From Mnemiopsis leidyi (Eukaryota > Ctenophora > Tentaculata > Lobata > Bolinopsidae), in contig JH153324.1 in NCBI GenBank assembly GCA_000226015.1, positions 55,234-83,028 on the forward strand: a stretch of 27,795 nucleotides of DNA, in the 5' to 3' direction. Below, in pieces: positions 12,521 to 20,621 of this stretch. Position numbers and translations under genes: made by a program. Each line of letters starts with the position of its first letter. Position 1 is the first letter of the stretch. Below the pieces are notes generated by a model. It was not told the origin of the DNA. It made no database searches and saw only the letters and a list, made by a program, of their open reading frames with translations.

Positions 12521-12674
12521 TTTGATTTGAATTTTTTTAAATTCGATTTGAAAAAATTTTATTTCCGGTTAAAATCCGGCAAATAGTTTTGAAACCGGAC
12601 CGGAACCGGAACCGGATTTTGAAGCCGGATATCCGGCCGGAACCGGATTCAGCCGGATATCCGGTCGGTTCCTA

Positions 12675-12682
12675 TTCACGAC
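12675..12682 (+). repeat. Right 8-bp target-site duplication (TTCACGAC)
   Basis: Exact copy of 11827-11834, directly after the right terminal inverted repeat. It fixes the outer boundary of the hAT-type element. Confidence 0.85.
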
Positions 12683-13946
12683 ACAGAACATTCCAGACTA
12701 ACTTTCTACTGAGATAGATCAGACCATGACAAGCTTAGAAAACACGTTACTCAACCCACTCTGACTAAACATGATGACAGTGACATTTCCTGGCACGCTT
12801 CACCTCCTACAGGTCACGAGGAAGTGATACAGTCCCTAGATGGTTACATCTGGCTTGTGATCTTGGATATAAATCACTTTCACTTGGCGCTGACTTGGGG
12901 TGATTTTATCAGAATCTAAATTTGAGAAGACTGATTTCCTTTTACCTTTATTGAGATATTTTATAAATATTTCCCGGCATTGCAAGGACACCACGAAACT
13001 TTATAATTATGATTGCTTAAATTTGTCACTTGTGAATGCCTAATCTTGTGGCGACCTAGCTTTGTTGTTTGATTGTCGGTTATTATACTTTTCATCCAAT
13101 GGTGCTATTTAATTTTTCTTCTGTTTCCCAATTTTTTGTTTAAATCGCATTACGTCTCCATTTCTTCGCGGCTCACCAGAAATTCTTCATAGTAAACCTA
13201 ATTTGAATGAACCTGATTTGAATGAACGTGAATTTATGTTTTATTTCAAGACGTCATAACAGAGTCTATTTTTATCCGTGAGTGATCAGAGGGGCCGTCA
13301 AAACTTTCAACTCTGCTTCACTGCTATACTACTTCTTAACTTATGTTTTACAATAAGATTAGTTTTTCATTGTTTTTTTAACGATCTAATAAATTGTCCA
13401 TTTGAATTTTTGCTTTGAATTAGCGCGAACTAAGATGCTTGCCATAGTCATTTAAAACTAATTTTTTGTTTAAATTCATGTATTTATTTTATCAACTATT
13501 ACCATCTCTTAATGTTCACTTAAACTTTCATCTAAAGGCTATTTAAAGTACACTAAGTTCCATGACCCAGCTTCGATTGCCCAACTTTTTGTCTTTTTAT
13601 GAAATCACATTAAATTTCCGTTATCTGTCAACTTAAGAGCTAGCCATTGCATATACCTGAATTATTAACCGTGCATTTATTGTTAAACTGTAAATTTGTG
13701 AATTGTCAAATTTACCGAATAATTAGGTCGCTATACTGCCGAACCTTCCCGTCAAGTTAAGCTTTTGTTCTCGTAACAAAAGTTACGGTAACTCCTTAGT
13801 ATTAAACCTCTCTAATGGCGCTAGCTTGATCAACTGATACTTAGCACGTACTGTCGCTATAGCTTAACCAAGATAGTTGAGGTTAAACTTTATGTCATGG
13901 TTCGACTTTATGTCACGGTTGTACTTACTCCTCACTCCAACTCTAG
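12683..13946. other. AT-rich upstream region of the receptor gene; no gene seen
   Basis: No coding frame of interest and no clear promoter. A pyrimidine-rich tract ending in CTCTAG at about 13941-13946 looks like a splice acceptor just before the proposed start codon. The receptor mRNA may therefore have one or more 5' untranslated exons upstream, which I could not locate. Confidence 0.4.
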
Positions 13947-13957
13947 TACCCTCGCAC

Positions 13958-14202
13958 ATGGACAGGAACACGCTGGAGATATCGGGGAGCCTCCTGAACA
14001 GCTCGTCAGGGAACGTCTCACGTGACATGGGCGGTTTGTTACGTGACCAGGTGACCCCACCCTCCCCCGTCACCATGATGTGGAACCAACACGCCGTACC
14101 CTCCGTAGATATCCTCCTGGCTCTAGTCTGTATCGTCCTCACACTGGTCTCCACTTGTGGTAATGCTGTCTCTATCAGGGCCATCATCAATCTCAAATCT
14201 AG
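13958..14202 (+). CDS. Receptor exon 1: N-terminus and TM1
   Basis: Encodes residues 1-81 plus two bases of codon 82. The extracellular part carries NSS and NVS sequons, then comes a hydrophobic run ending in CGNAVS. The donor is TCTAG|GTTTGT, phase 2. Joining to exon 2 gives AGT (Ser). Confidence 0.8.
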
Positions 14203-17200
14203 GTTTGTGGCTTGTTCTGTTGTAGTGCTTTCACTTATTTTTATTTCACATTTCCTATACAATAGTGCTTCTCTGTATTTTCGCTACTGTTTTTTTAAAT
14301 CAACCAATCTTAAGCATGCTCTATAGTCTACTTTCTAGCTTCGAAAAGCAGACTTAAGCTTCGATGTGTGCTTTTTGCTAAGTCGTAAGTTTCTGGATTA
14401 AAATTTGACTCAAAACAAGTGTTCTAAACCCACGCTTCCACCCACAGTAGATTCGCGGACAAGAACAATCTGGGATCAATCACTCTGGTGATATTCCTGA
14501 ACTTGGCTGTCTGTGATTTCCTCCAAACCCTCCTCTCAGCTCCCTTTACTGCTCTTATGTTGTTCAGCGGCAGGGTGGTAAGTCTTTGTGTTTTCATCCA
14601 ATCTGCCATTTTATGTTTTTTTCTATTTTTAGACAAATTTAAACATTTAATTGCTGCTCAAGCGCCATTTTGCTGCTTTGACTTCGATACAATTAGAAAT
14701 GAAAAAGCTAAGAGTTCAATTTCAACATTGAGTCAATATTTTGAACTTATTTGTCTTTCAAAACTTTCCTATTTCTAAAAATAACTCAATCTCCTAACTC
14801 TTCTTATATTCCTAACTCTCGTTCTATTCAGCAGCCAGGTATCTCGCCCAGAACAGAACTTGTTCTCTGTAACGTAGCGGGAGTCAGCTACTTCATCATG
14901 TCACGTGCTAGCATCAGTATTGTCGCCATATTGTCCCTGGTCAGATGCTACGTCATCCTCCGTCCCATGAACCATCACAATGTCGTCAACTGGAGGAATG
15001 TGTACAGTAAGGAATATTCTTCGTTTTCGTTTTTTCTCCTTTTTAACGTTTGAGTAAGTTGTAAAACTTGAAAAAGTTTAAAATAACATTAATTAATTTA
15101 TAAGTCATCACTCAGAGAAAATAATTAGCCCTCCCTGATGTATTGATACAAACAATAAAGTATTATGACTTACACCCTGCTATTTCAGTTGCTCTTACAG
15201 TAGTCTGGCTAACTGCTATATTCCTGTCTCTCATTCCCTTCATGACTGGCGGTACTTACAAATACTGGCGGATCTATCCCATGTGTGAATGGGATAAACT
15301 TGAGGTACGGGAGAAGAATTCTGATTAATCTTGCCGTCCGAGTTAGAATCTGAAATAAGTTTAAGACCTTGTGAAATTAATATAAGAATCTTTGTTTAAA
15401 ATGATAAGAACAATACATTAACAATAATAACAGAAGAACAACACTTATAAAACACAAAACCTTGAAAGATGAGTAAGAGATCTCCACTTACCAAGAATAC
15501 ACAAAACCTTGTAAAATAAAAGATCTCCACATACCAAAATACCCTACTCCACCAGGTCATGTTCCCTTGGACGACGACAGTCACACTCGGTTTAGTAGTT
15601 CTCCTCGTCTACGTCACTCCCTTCCTCCTCCCTGGTTTTGTAGTCGTTTTCTCCTCTTTAACCACCGTCGCTGCTCTTCTTTACGCTCGACAACGTAAAA
15701 AGGTTCGTCCCACTTATCAATAGAATAAGTCTCACTGTTAGAATAAGTCTCACTGTTGGAATAAGTCTCACCGTTAGTATAAGTCCCACTGTTAGAATAA
15801 GTCTCATTGTTAGAATAAGTCTCGCTGTTAGAATTTGTCTCACTGTTGGAATAAGTCTCACTGTTAGAATAAGTCTCACTGTTAGAATAAGTCTCACCGT
15901 TAGAAAAAGTTTCACTGTTAGAATAATTCTCACTGTTAGAATTTGTCTCACTGTTGGAATAAGTCTCACTGTTAGAATAAGTCTCACTGTTAGAATAAGT
16001 CTCACCGTTAGAATAAGTTTCACTGTTAGAATAAGTCTCACTGTTAGAATAAGTCTCACCGTTAAATAGTCACNNNNNNNNNNCACTGTTAGAATAAGTC
16101 TCATTGTTAGAATAAGTCTCACTGTTAGAATAACTCTCACTGTTAGAATAAGTCTCATTGTTAGAATAAGTCTCACTGTTAAAAATAAGTCTCACTGTTA
16201 GAATAAGTCTCACTGTTAGAATAAGTCTCACTGTTAGAATAAGTCTCACCGTTAGAATAAGTCTCACTGTTAGAATAAGTCTCACTGTTAGAATAAGTCT
16301 CACTGTTAGAATAAGTCTCATTGTTGTTACTAAAGACACGTACTTAGACTAAAGACACGTACTTAGACTAAAGACACGTACTTAGACTAAAGACACGTAC
16401 TTAGATTAAAGACACCTCTCCAACACAGATAGTTACCCAGAAGAAGGACTACGACTGTGTTATAACAGATAAAGGACAAGGCTCCATCTCGAGAAAGCAG
16501 CTGAGTGCCTCCATCACTACCCTGGTTGTAGTATTCACATTCACTATCTGTTACGGACTGTGGTGGTTCAACTCCATCACCTATCTCATGTGGAAGGTAA
16601 TAGACACTGTGTTATTATAGATATTTTAATATAGGTATAATAGACACTTTGATACAATAGACACTTTTTTGTAATAGACACTGTGTTTTAATAGACCATG
16701 TGTTATAATAGGTACTGTGTAATAGAAACTTTGTTATAATAATGTGATAAGTTCGAACTGTGATCGAAAGAGCATCTGTTAGTGTTTGAAAAACTATAAA
16801 CCTGTTAGCTAACTGTAATCAACTTTAATTGTAGCATGAACTTACTTCAAGCTAGATCTATTTTGAATCTGTTCCACTGACATAGAATAATCCTGGCAGG
16901 CCGGTATATTCGCTACTAAAGAAAACAGTATGATATTTACCGCCATGTACGGAGAAACAGGCTATGTGTACATCGCGACAATGGGGGGAGTCCTTATGAT
17001 ATACCTCAACTCTGCCTTGAATCCCATCATTTACTACTGTAGAATATTCTCGAAAAACTCCCAAGATTATAAAACCTCATCAAGTGGTCCTAAGGTAATG
17101 GTAAGCAACTTTTGAAGCATTTTTCTGCATAATTTTTACATTCACATTTTAATACATATACATTGATCAAGATAAACCTGGAAGTGGATCAGCACTTCTG

Positions 17201-17658
17201 CACCTAATAAGTGAGCGAGAACACCGAATTTGTGGTCCTGGGTTCGTTTTACGATTGTAATCGACAATATACTAAGCTGAAAATATACTAAGCTGAATCT
17301 GACACAAGGTGTACATCATCGGCACGAGTGACGAATCAGTTGTTAAGACACGAGAGCTTAGCTCGTACCATGGAAACGTTCATTCGGCACAAGGACTTTA
17401 TCAGTGACAATTGTATTTGCAACTGACTTAAGTTTAACTACGGGAGTTGTGGAATTGACATTCTTAACCTAATTTGTAACATCATACATTATCTTTCAGG
17501 GGCACCAATCTTCAAGCTCAATAGAATTTAGTAATCGAAACAGCATCATAAACGTATCGAGTAACGGGGTCGTTAAAAGGGAGTCAGACACAGAGAAGAT
17601 ACTTGATACTTTAGAAGAGAGGGACGAAACACCCACCACATCCGACAGCATGGCATAA
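13958..17658 (+). CDS. Orphan class A (rhodopsin-like) G-protein-coupled receptor, 8 coding exons
   Basis: This is a plasma-membrane receptor predicted to sense an unknown extracellular ligand and signal through G proteins. Coding exons are 13958-14202, 14448-14577, 14832-15006, 15189-15304, 15556-15702, 16429-16596, 16900-17100 and 17500-17658. They join in frame to about 446 residues. The N-terminus has N-glycosylation sites at N14 and N19. Seven hydrophobic segments follow: TM1 about 50-74 with GN (68-69), TM2 with LAVCD (D105), TM3 with C138, TM4 with W190, loop-2 C216, TM5 about 229-263, TM6 about 300-323, and TM7 ending in NPIIY (368-372). The DRY box is replaced by VRC (162-164), and the CWxP site reads CYGL. 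The start was placed at 13958 because an acceptor-like tract precedes it. In-frame ATGs at 13892 and 13910 are alternatives. No family assignment beyond class A is possible by eye, and TM7 lacks the opsin-type lysine. Confidence 0.88.
14448..14577 (+). CDS. Receptor exon 2: intracellular loop 1 and TM2
   Basis: The acceptor is CCCACAG|TAG; only the first T completes the split codon, so the apparent TAG is not read as a stop. Encodes residues 83-125, including NLAVCDF with the TM2 aspartate. The donor is GTG|GTAAGT, phase 0, a near-perfect consensus. Confidence 0.88.
14832..15006 (+). CDS. Receptor exon 3: TM3 and intracellular loop 2
   Basis: The acceptor is TATTCAG|CAGCCA; the tandem CAGCAG would also allow a start three bases later at 14835. 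Encodes residues 126-183 with C138 at the outer end of TM3 and LSLVRCYVILRP at the inner end, where most relatives have E/DRY. The donor is TACA|GTAAGG, phase 1. Confidence 0.88.
15189..15304 (+). CDS. Receptor exon 4: TM4 and extracellular loop 2
   Basis: The acceptor is TATTTCAG|TT; the leftover A of exon 3 plus TT gives Ile184. Encodes the TM4 tryptophan (W190) and a loop with YPMCEW, whose C216 can pair with C138. The donor is CTTGAG|GTACGG, phase 0. Confidence 0.87.
15452..15541 (+). repeat. Two-copy tandem repeat in receptor intron 4
   Basis: ACACAAAACCTTG begins both copies (15452 and 15499), and both continue to AGATCTCCAC(T/A)TACCAA. The period is about 45 bp with small indels. The second copy ends just before the exon 5 acceptor. 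Confidence 0.75.
15556..15702 (+). CDS. Receptor exon 5: TM5
   Basis: The acceptor is CCACCAG|GTCATG, phase 0. Encodes residues 223-271: a long hydrophobic helix with P244 and P248, then a basic stretch ARQRKK at the cytoplasmic side. The donor AAG|GTTCGT is non-consensus at positions +3 and +4, and repeat DNA starts only a few bases later, so the exact 3' end is the least certain junction in the gene. Confidence 0.78.
15721..16326 (+). repeat. 18-bp minisatellite in intron 5
   Basis: More than thirty copies of TCTCACTGTTAGAATAAG with scattered substitutions (CACCG for CACTG, GAATTTG for GAATAAG, ATTGT for ACTGT). Because 18 is a multiple of three and the unit has no stop in one minus-strand frame, it creates long open frames of a repeated RLILTV hexapeptide. 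These are by-products of the repeat, not genes. A gap of 10 N interrupts it. Confidence 0.95.
16074..16083. other. Assembly gap (10 N)
   Basis: Ten Ns lie within the 18-bp array. The neat length suggests a placeholder, so the true array size in the genome is unknown. Confidence 0.97.
16328..16412 (+). repeat. 19-bp tandem array in intron 5
   Basis: Four nearly identical copies of ACTAAAGACACGTACTTAG plus a partial fifth. The unit is unrelated to the 18-bp array that it directly follows. Confidence 0.92.
16429..16596 (+). CDS. Receptor exon 6: intracellular loop 3 and TM6
   Basis: The acceptor is CAACACAG|ATAGTT, phase 0 (or CCCAG|AAG at 16441). Encodes residues 272-327: a polar loop with SRKQLSAS, then TM6 with FTICYGLWWFN. 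The usual CWxP proline is absent. The donor is TGGAAG|GTAATA, phase 0. Confidence 0.85.
16598..16745 (+). repeat. Degenerate tandem repeat in receptor intron 6
   Basis: Variants of TAATAGACACTGTGTTA recur six or seven times at irregular spacing of about 17-40 bp. The array starts inside the donor site of intron 6 (GTAATAGAC), so the splice donor itself may be part of the oldest unit. Confidence 0.75.
16900..17100 (+). CDS. Receptor exon 7: TM7 and helix 8
   Basis: The acceptor is TCCTGGCAG|GCC, phase 0. Encodes residues 328-394, with the class A signature ALNPIIYYCRIFSK at the end of TM7. Two donors lie six bases apart, both phase 0: AAG|GTAATG (exon end 17094) and ATG|GTAAGC (exon end 17100). 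Using the first would drop Val-Met. Confidence 0.87.
17101..17499 (+). other. Receptor intron 7, with possible SINE remnant
   Basis: Holds a 15-bp tandem pair (ATATACTAAGCTGAA, near 17268-17297). A tRNA-like stretch follows near 17325-17390, with CAGTTGTTAAGACAC resembling a pol III A box and CGTTCATTCGG a poor B box. No target duplication was found, so the SINE reading is weak. Confidence 0.4.
17500..17658 (+). CDS. Receptor exon 8: cytoplasmic tail and stop
   Basis: The acceptor is TATCTTTCAG|GGG, phase 0. Encodes residues 395-446, Ser/Thr-rich then acidic, ending SDSMA and TAA. The tail has many potential phosphorylation sites, as is usual for receptor desensitisation. No AATAAA follows within 160 bp; GAATAAC near 17728 is the nearest variant. 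Confidence 0.85.
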   Translation, partial: GHQSSSSIEFSNRNSIINVSSNGVVKRESDTEKILDTLEERDETPTTSDSMA

Positions 17659-17826
17659 TTCATTAGTTAATTGAGAAATTAAGACTTTTAGATTTTGTTG
17701 TTATTTGATTTTTATGTAATTATTTGAATAACTTTTATGAAACACATCTTAAGTCTTTACGATATCATAATCCTACATGTTCTGTTTAGTGAATGACCAT
17801 TAAGTACATCATTTCAAAATCATAGT

Positions 17827-17835
17827 ACATGTTAG
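17827..17835 (+). repeat. Left target-site duplication of the SINE (ACATGTTAG)
   Basis: ACATGTTAG precedes the tRNA-like head and recurs exactly at 18130-18138 after the tail. Confidence 0.75.
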
Positions 17836-18129
17836 GGCCGGTAGCTCAATTGGTGGAGCACTCATCTTGATCTAGACAATGCAGAGGTTGTCGGATCATA
17901 CCCGACTCGGCACGGTGCCGGTCCATGAATTTTCTGAATTGACTATCAGTGGAAATCGTGTCCATTCAAATCTCTGCTCCGTACACATCATGTAGCTTGG
18001 TTGATCCTTCGGCCCACCCACAACATAACACACCCGTTGGCCGTTACAAATCAGTGCATACCTCTGGCTCTGGGAGTCGAGCTTGCTCGAAAAGAGGACC
18101 TGAAAAAGGTCCCCTCCCCCCTTGAAACC
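17836..18129 (+). mobile_element. tRNA-derived SINE, about 294 bp
   Basis: The 5' end resembles a tRNA: GGTAGCTCAATTGGTGGAGC matches the A-box and D-arm, and a degenerate B box follows near 17890-17902 (GTTGTCGGATCATACCC). The 3' strand of the acceptor stem does not pair well with the 5' strand, and another 210 bp of non-tRNA body follows, so it is a SINE rather than a tRNA gene. It ends in a short C/T-rich tail and is bounded by the 9-bp duplication ACATGTTAG. Mobilisation by a partner LINE is established for such elements; which LINE cannot be told. Confidence 0.78.
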
Positions 18130-18138
18130 ACATGTTAG
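18130..18138 (+). repeat. Right target-site duplication of the SINE (ACATGTTAG)
   Basis: Exact copy of 17827-17835; it marks the 3' boundary of the SINE. Confidence 0.75.
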
Positions 18139-18367
18139 TTTAGTATGATGTTTTCTTAGCATTTAGCAAGTTGACGTAGTCTGAATCTGACGATCATCTG
18201 ATATGATGCTTTCAAATATCTGATGGTATAAGAATCTGTGTTAGTATTGTTGCTTGTCATACAGCAATTGTTAGAAATCCAAACATGAACAGTACTGGAT
18301 ACTAATACTGAATAGATATAACAAATATTGAATAGCCATAGCAAGGGGTTTGCTTCCAGTCACGGTC

Positions 18368-18453
18368 TTGACGAGATTATATCCGTCTACCGTCTACACT
18401 CTACCGTTCTAACCGTTCAGCTTTAGCTGCGTGAGTTGGGTATCACCGCGACA
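18368..18453 (+). repeat. Foldback-family module A, plus-strand copy
   Basis: Begins TTGACGAGATTATATCCGTC and ends ATCACCGCGACA. The same module recurs at 20041-20119 in this orientation and at 19892-19963 reversed. A shortened related form occurs at 27.2-27.5 kb. Confidence 0.8.
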
Positions 18454-18459
18454 AGTCAC

Positions 18460-19094
18460 GGTCATGCCAGCGCTATAATAGACTACTATTTATCATGTAC
18501 TAATTTACATGTATCTGTGATATGGAAGATGGTATTTCCAGTTAATTTTGGGACTGTATTTTTAGTACATTTGATTACTTAACGGTATTACTATTGTGAA
18601 TATCGTTCTCGATGACCGTTAATTGTTAAATATTTGCCTATATTGATATTTATCAAAGATTTTTTATTAGAGAATCATTGATAGTAGTGTTTACGCAACC
18701 GTAAGATAGATGTGATTCACATTGAATCCGAAAATGTTATACTTATAATTAGACAAAAGTACAAGCTAATGAGTGATTGACTTCGAATCTATGTTAATGG
18801 ATGAAGAATCTTGGAAATATCTCTACATTTGACATTGATGATAATTCTATTTCTAATTCTATGTTCTTCACTTCTAGTTTGAACTTGAAGTCCGACTCCA
18901 ACATTTTCAATTTTTTAAGTTGTACGACTAAAATAATTATTGTTTCACTTTCATCGTTGAAATATGAAGTCAACTTTTTATTTGATCTGCCTTTGCACAT
19001 TTGCATTGGACTTTATATAACTGGGTGCTGCGTCAGTGGTCAGTGTGGCCCCCTCTACGGTCCCCTCCGACTGAGGTCCCACTCCCCAGGCAAT
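18460..19094. other. No gene seen
   Basis: AT-rich DNA. Overlapping open frames on both strands at about 18794-19115 are AT-rich and lack recognisable domains. The 3' part of the plus-strand frame already runs into the GC-rich repeat modules. Confidence 0.45.
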
Positions 19095-19173
19095 CAACGG
19101 GCGATGCGCGTCTAGAATTTCTTCGAAATGCGTGACAGCGCGTGATGGCCGCGACAGTAGGTTATCAACCTAC
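19095..19173 (+). repeat. Foldback-family module B, plus-strand copy
   Basis: Starts CAACGGGCGATGCGCG, contains ATGCGTGACAGCGCGTGATG, and ends in the palindrome GTAGGTTATCAACCTAC. Reversed copies lie at 19343-19436 and 20918-21006, so it forms a large inverted pair with the first of these around a spacer of about 170 bp. Confidence 0.82.
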
Positions 19174-19342
19174 AACCCAGGCAAACTCTATTGCTATAGT
19201 ACAGTATTAGTATTACTACTTAGTCCTCCTACTCCTAGTCCTACTTAGTCCTCCTTTTAAATATTCCCCACGTCTATTTCTAAAACCTGGGGTATCGGCT
19301 AGGACCTCATTACCGGGCGCTCTGTAGATTGATAATGATAAT

Positions 19343-19436
19343 GATAACCTACTGTCGCGGCCATCCCGCGCTCTCACGCATTTATGGCCTGACTACTGAC
19401 GACGAAGAAATTCTAAATGCGGCGCATCGCCCGTTG
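19343..19436 (-). repeat. Foldback-family module B, reversed copy 1
   Basis: The reverse complement aligns with 19095-19173 from CAACGGGCGATGCGC to GGCCGCGACAGTAGGTTATC. It has about 15 extra bases in the middle (containing GTCAGTAGTCAGGCC), partly shared with the third copy. Transcripts through both copies could form long double-stranded RNA. Confidence 0.82.
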
Positions 19437-19487
19437 AACTTGACCGGACACTGTTTGGCTCACTATGCACTACACTTCGCTACGATC

Positions 19488-19520
19488 GTTTACCGGGCGA
19501 TGCGCGGCTCTCTCTCTCTA
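19488..19520 (+). repeat. Foldback-family module C
   Basis: TTACCGGGCGATGCGCGGCTCTCTC... recurs almost unchanged at 26943-26990 and reversed at 19850-19887. The GGGCGATGCGCG core is shared with module B, so the modules are related or have recombined. Confidence 0.65.
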
Positions 19521-19664
19521 CGTTTCCCAGGTAACGATCGTATACAATTAGAACTGAGGTACCCAGGCTAGGAAAGAACCTCATCATCAATCATTGACGA
19601 GATGATTGATATCCGTCTTACTTTGTAACGCCAGAAAAGCAGCAAGCTGCGAGTTGTTGTACGG

Positions 19665-19725
19665 CAGCGCGCACTCTCCTGTCATTTTTATTCGCTTTGA
19701 ATGTCAATGAGGGTCAGACAAAGTG
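19665..19725 (-). repeat. Foldback-family module D, reversed copy
   Basis: The reverse complement (ACCCTCATTGACATTCAAAG ... AATGACAGGAGAGTGCGCGC) matches modules at about 20130-20195 and 20538-20591, which share AGAATAAAATGAYGGGAGGG. It forms an inverted pair with those downstream copies. Confidence 0.7.
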
Positions 19726-19891
19726 AGACAAGCTGCGAGACGGGTACAGGGTAACACCTCGACAACCCGATCACTGATCATTCTTGTCTAACTTTGTCCG
19801 ACCTTACCTGGGGAGTGGGGACCTTAGGCTATGGTGTATGGCCTAATTGTTGCTTTGCGTAAAGAGAGCCGCGCGCATCGCCCGTTGTCCA

Positions 19892-20119
19892 TGTCGCGGT
19901 GATACCTGACTCAGCTAAAGCTGAATGTTTCGTTAAAACGGTAGACAAATATAATCTCGTCAAGGAGATGGGAGAGCAGCAGGCTGCGAGCCGCGGCGCG
20001 CGATCCGAGTCGGGTAACACCTCGACAATAACAAATAAGTTTGACGAGATTATATCCGTCTACCGCTCTAACGAAACGCTTTAGCTGCGCGGCGTGAGTC
20101 GGGTTATATCACCGCGACA
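19892..20119. repeat. Large imperfect palindrome built from two module A copies
   Basis: The left arm (19892-19963) and right arm (20041-20119) are inverted copies of module A around a 77-bp GC-rich loop (19964-20040). The outer ends pair exactly as TGTCGCGGTGAT against ATCACCGCGACA. The loop holds GGGTAACACCTCGAC, which recurs reversed at 27.3-27.5 kb. The layout fits a foldback-type DNA element, though no target duplication was seen. Confidence 0.78.
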
Positions 20120-20129
20120 ACCGGTAAGT

Positions 20130-20195
20130 CCGCGATCCTCATTCAAAGCGAAATAAATTAAAAAGAGAATAAAATGACGGGAGGGTGCGCGCTGC
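20130..20195 (+). repeat. Foldback-family module D, plus-strand copy 1
   Basis: AAGTCCG...CCTCATTCAAAGCGAA followed by AAAAAGAGAATAAAATGACG and GGGAGGGTGCGCGCTGCT. Repeated at 20538-20591 in the same orientation. Confidence 0.72.
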
Positions 20196-20537
20196 TAAAA
20201 TAAAAAGCTTCACGTTAAGCGACCCTTCTGGCCGGCTGCGCCGCACAATACTGGCACTGCCGCTGCCCAGCAGCGTATCTGACAACGTAAGTGGTCAGGC
20301 AAGATCATTCATGTTTAAGATAAGAAAAGGCCTGACCTTGTACAGACAGGCAGCTGGCCTGGCCTTACCGGGTTGCTCTAACTTGTAGCTGACTTTGTTT
20401 AACCTTGTTATACGTTGCCTGACCTCAGACCTGCTGCTGCAAAGCGCGCGGCGCAGCAGTGAAGCTGCTGTCCTATATTTTGGATTTTCAATTGAAAAAT
20501 TTGTTTGAAAATTGAAAATAAGCCACATCGCAAGGCA

Positions 20538-20591
20538 AGTCCGACCCTCATTTAAAAAGAGAATAAAATGATGGGAGGGTTCGCGCTGCTG
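20538..20591 (+). repeat. Foldback-family module D, plus-strand copy 2
   Basis: AAGTCCGACCCTCATTTAAA...AGAATAAAATGATGGGAGGG, then TTCGCGCTGCT. It is a shortened version of the copy at 20130-20195 and ends just upstream of the 270-bp direct repeat. Confidence 0.72.
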
Positions 20592-20621
20592 TTCACCTAC
20601 AACCTAACCAGATGCTTACGC

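Larger units (their letters stand above)
11835..12674. mobile_element. Non-autonomous hAT-type element (MITE), 840 bp
   Basis: The element begins TAGGAACCGACCGG and ends with its exact reverse complement, CCGGTCGGTTCCTA, giving 14-bp terminal inverted repeats. It is flanked by the 8-bp duplication TTCACGAC. Terminal repeats of this length, starting with TA and flanked by an 8-bp duplication, fit the hAT superfamily. It has no transposase frame, so it would depend on an enzyme encoded elsewhere. Its interior is layered: CCGG-rich subterminal zones, AT-rich spacers, two arrays of a 19-bp near-palindrome, and a centre with three CACGTGAC/GTCACGTG motifs. The superfamily is inferred from ends and target size only. 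Confidence 0.85.
15703..16428 (+). other. Receptor intron 5, mostly minisatellite
   Basis: At 726 bp (including 10 N) this is the longest coding intron. Nearly all of it is an 18-bp array followed by a 19-bp array. Two in-frame acceptors 12 bases apart end it (ACACAG at 16428 and ACCCAG at 16440), so four residues may be optional. Confidence 0.8.

Noticed and set aside
14424..14636. Minus-strand frame antisense to receptor exon 2
   Set aside because: It is a shadow of the sense exon, which has in-frame splice junctions and a conserved TM2 motif.
15721..16326. Regular 18-bp repeats as a possible CRISPR-like array
   Set aside because: The units are directly adjacent with no unique spacers, and the context is an animal intron.
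15658..16339. Long minus-strand open frames encoding a repeated RLILTV hexapeptide
   Set aside because: They are produced by the 18-bp minisatellite, whose period is a multiple of three and free of stops in that frame. They lie antisense within a receptor intron and cross an N gap.
17836..17915. Functional tRNA gene
   Set aside because: The A-box region is good, but the acceptor stem does not pair and the anticodon arm is not well formed. The sequence continues as a SINE body bounded by a target duplication.
19899..20388. Short GC-rich frames in the foldback cluster
   Set aside because: They coincide with inverted repeat modules that occur in both orientations; their openness follows from high GC content, which makes stop codons rare.
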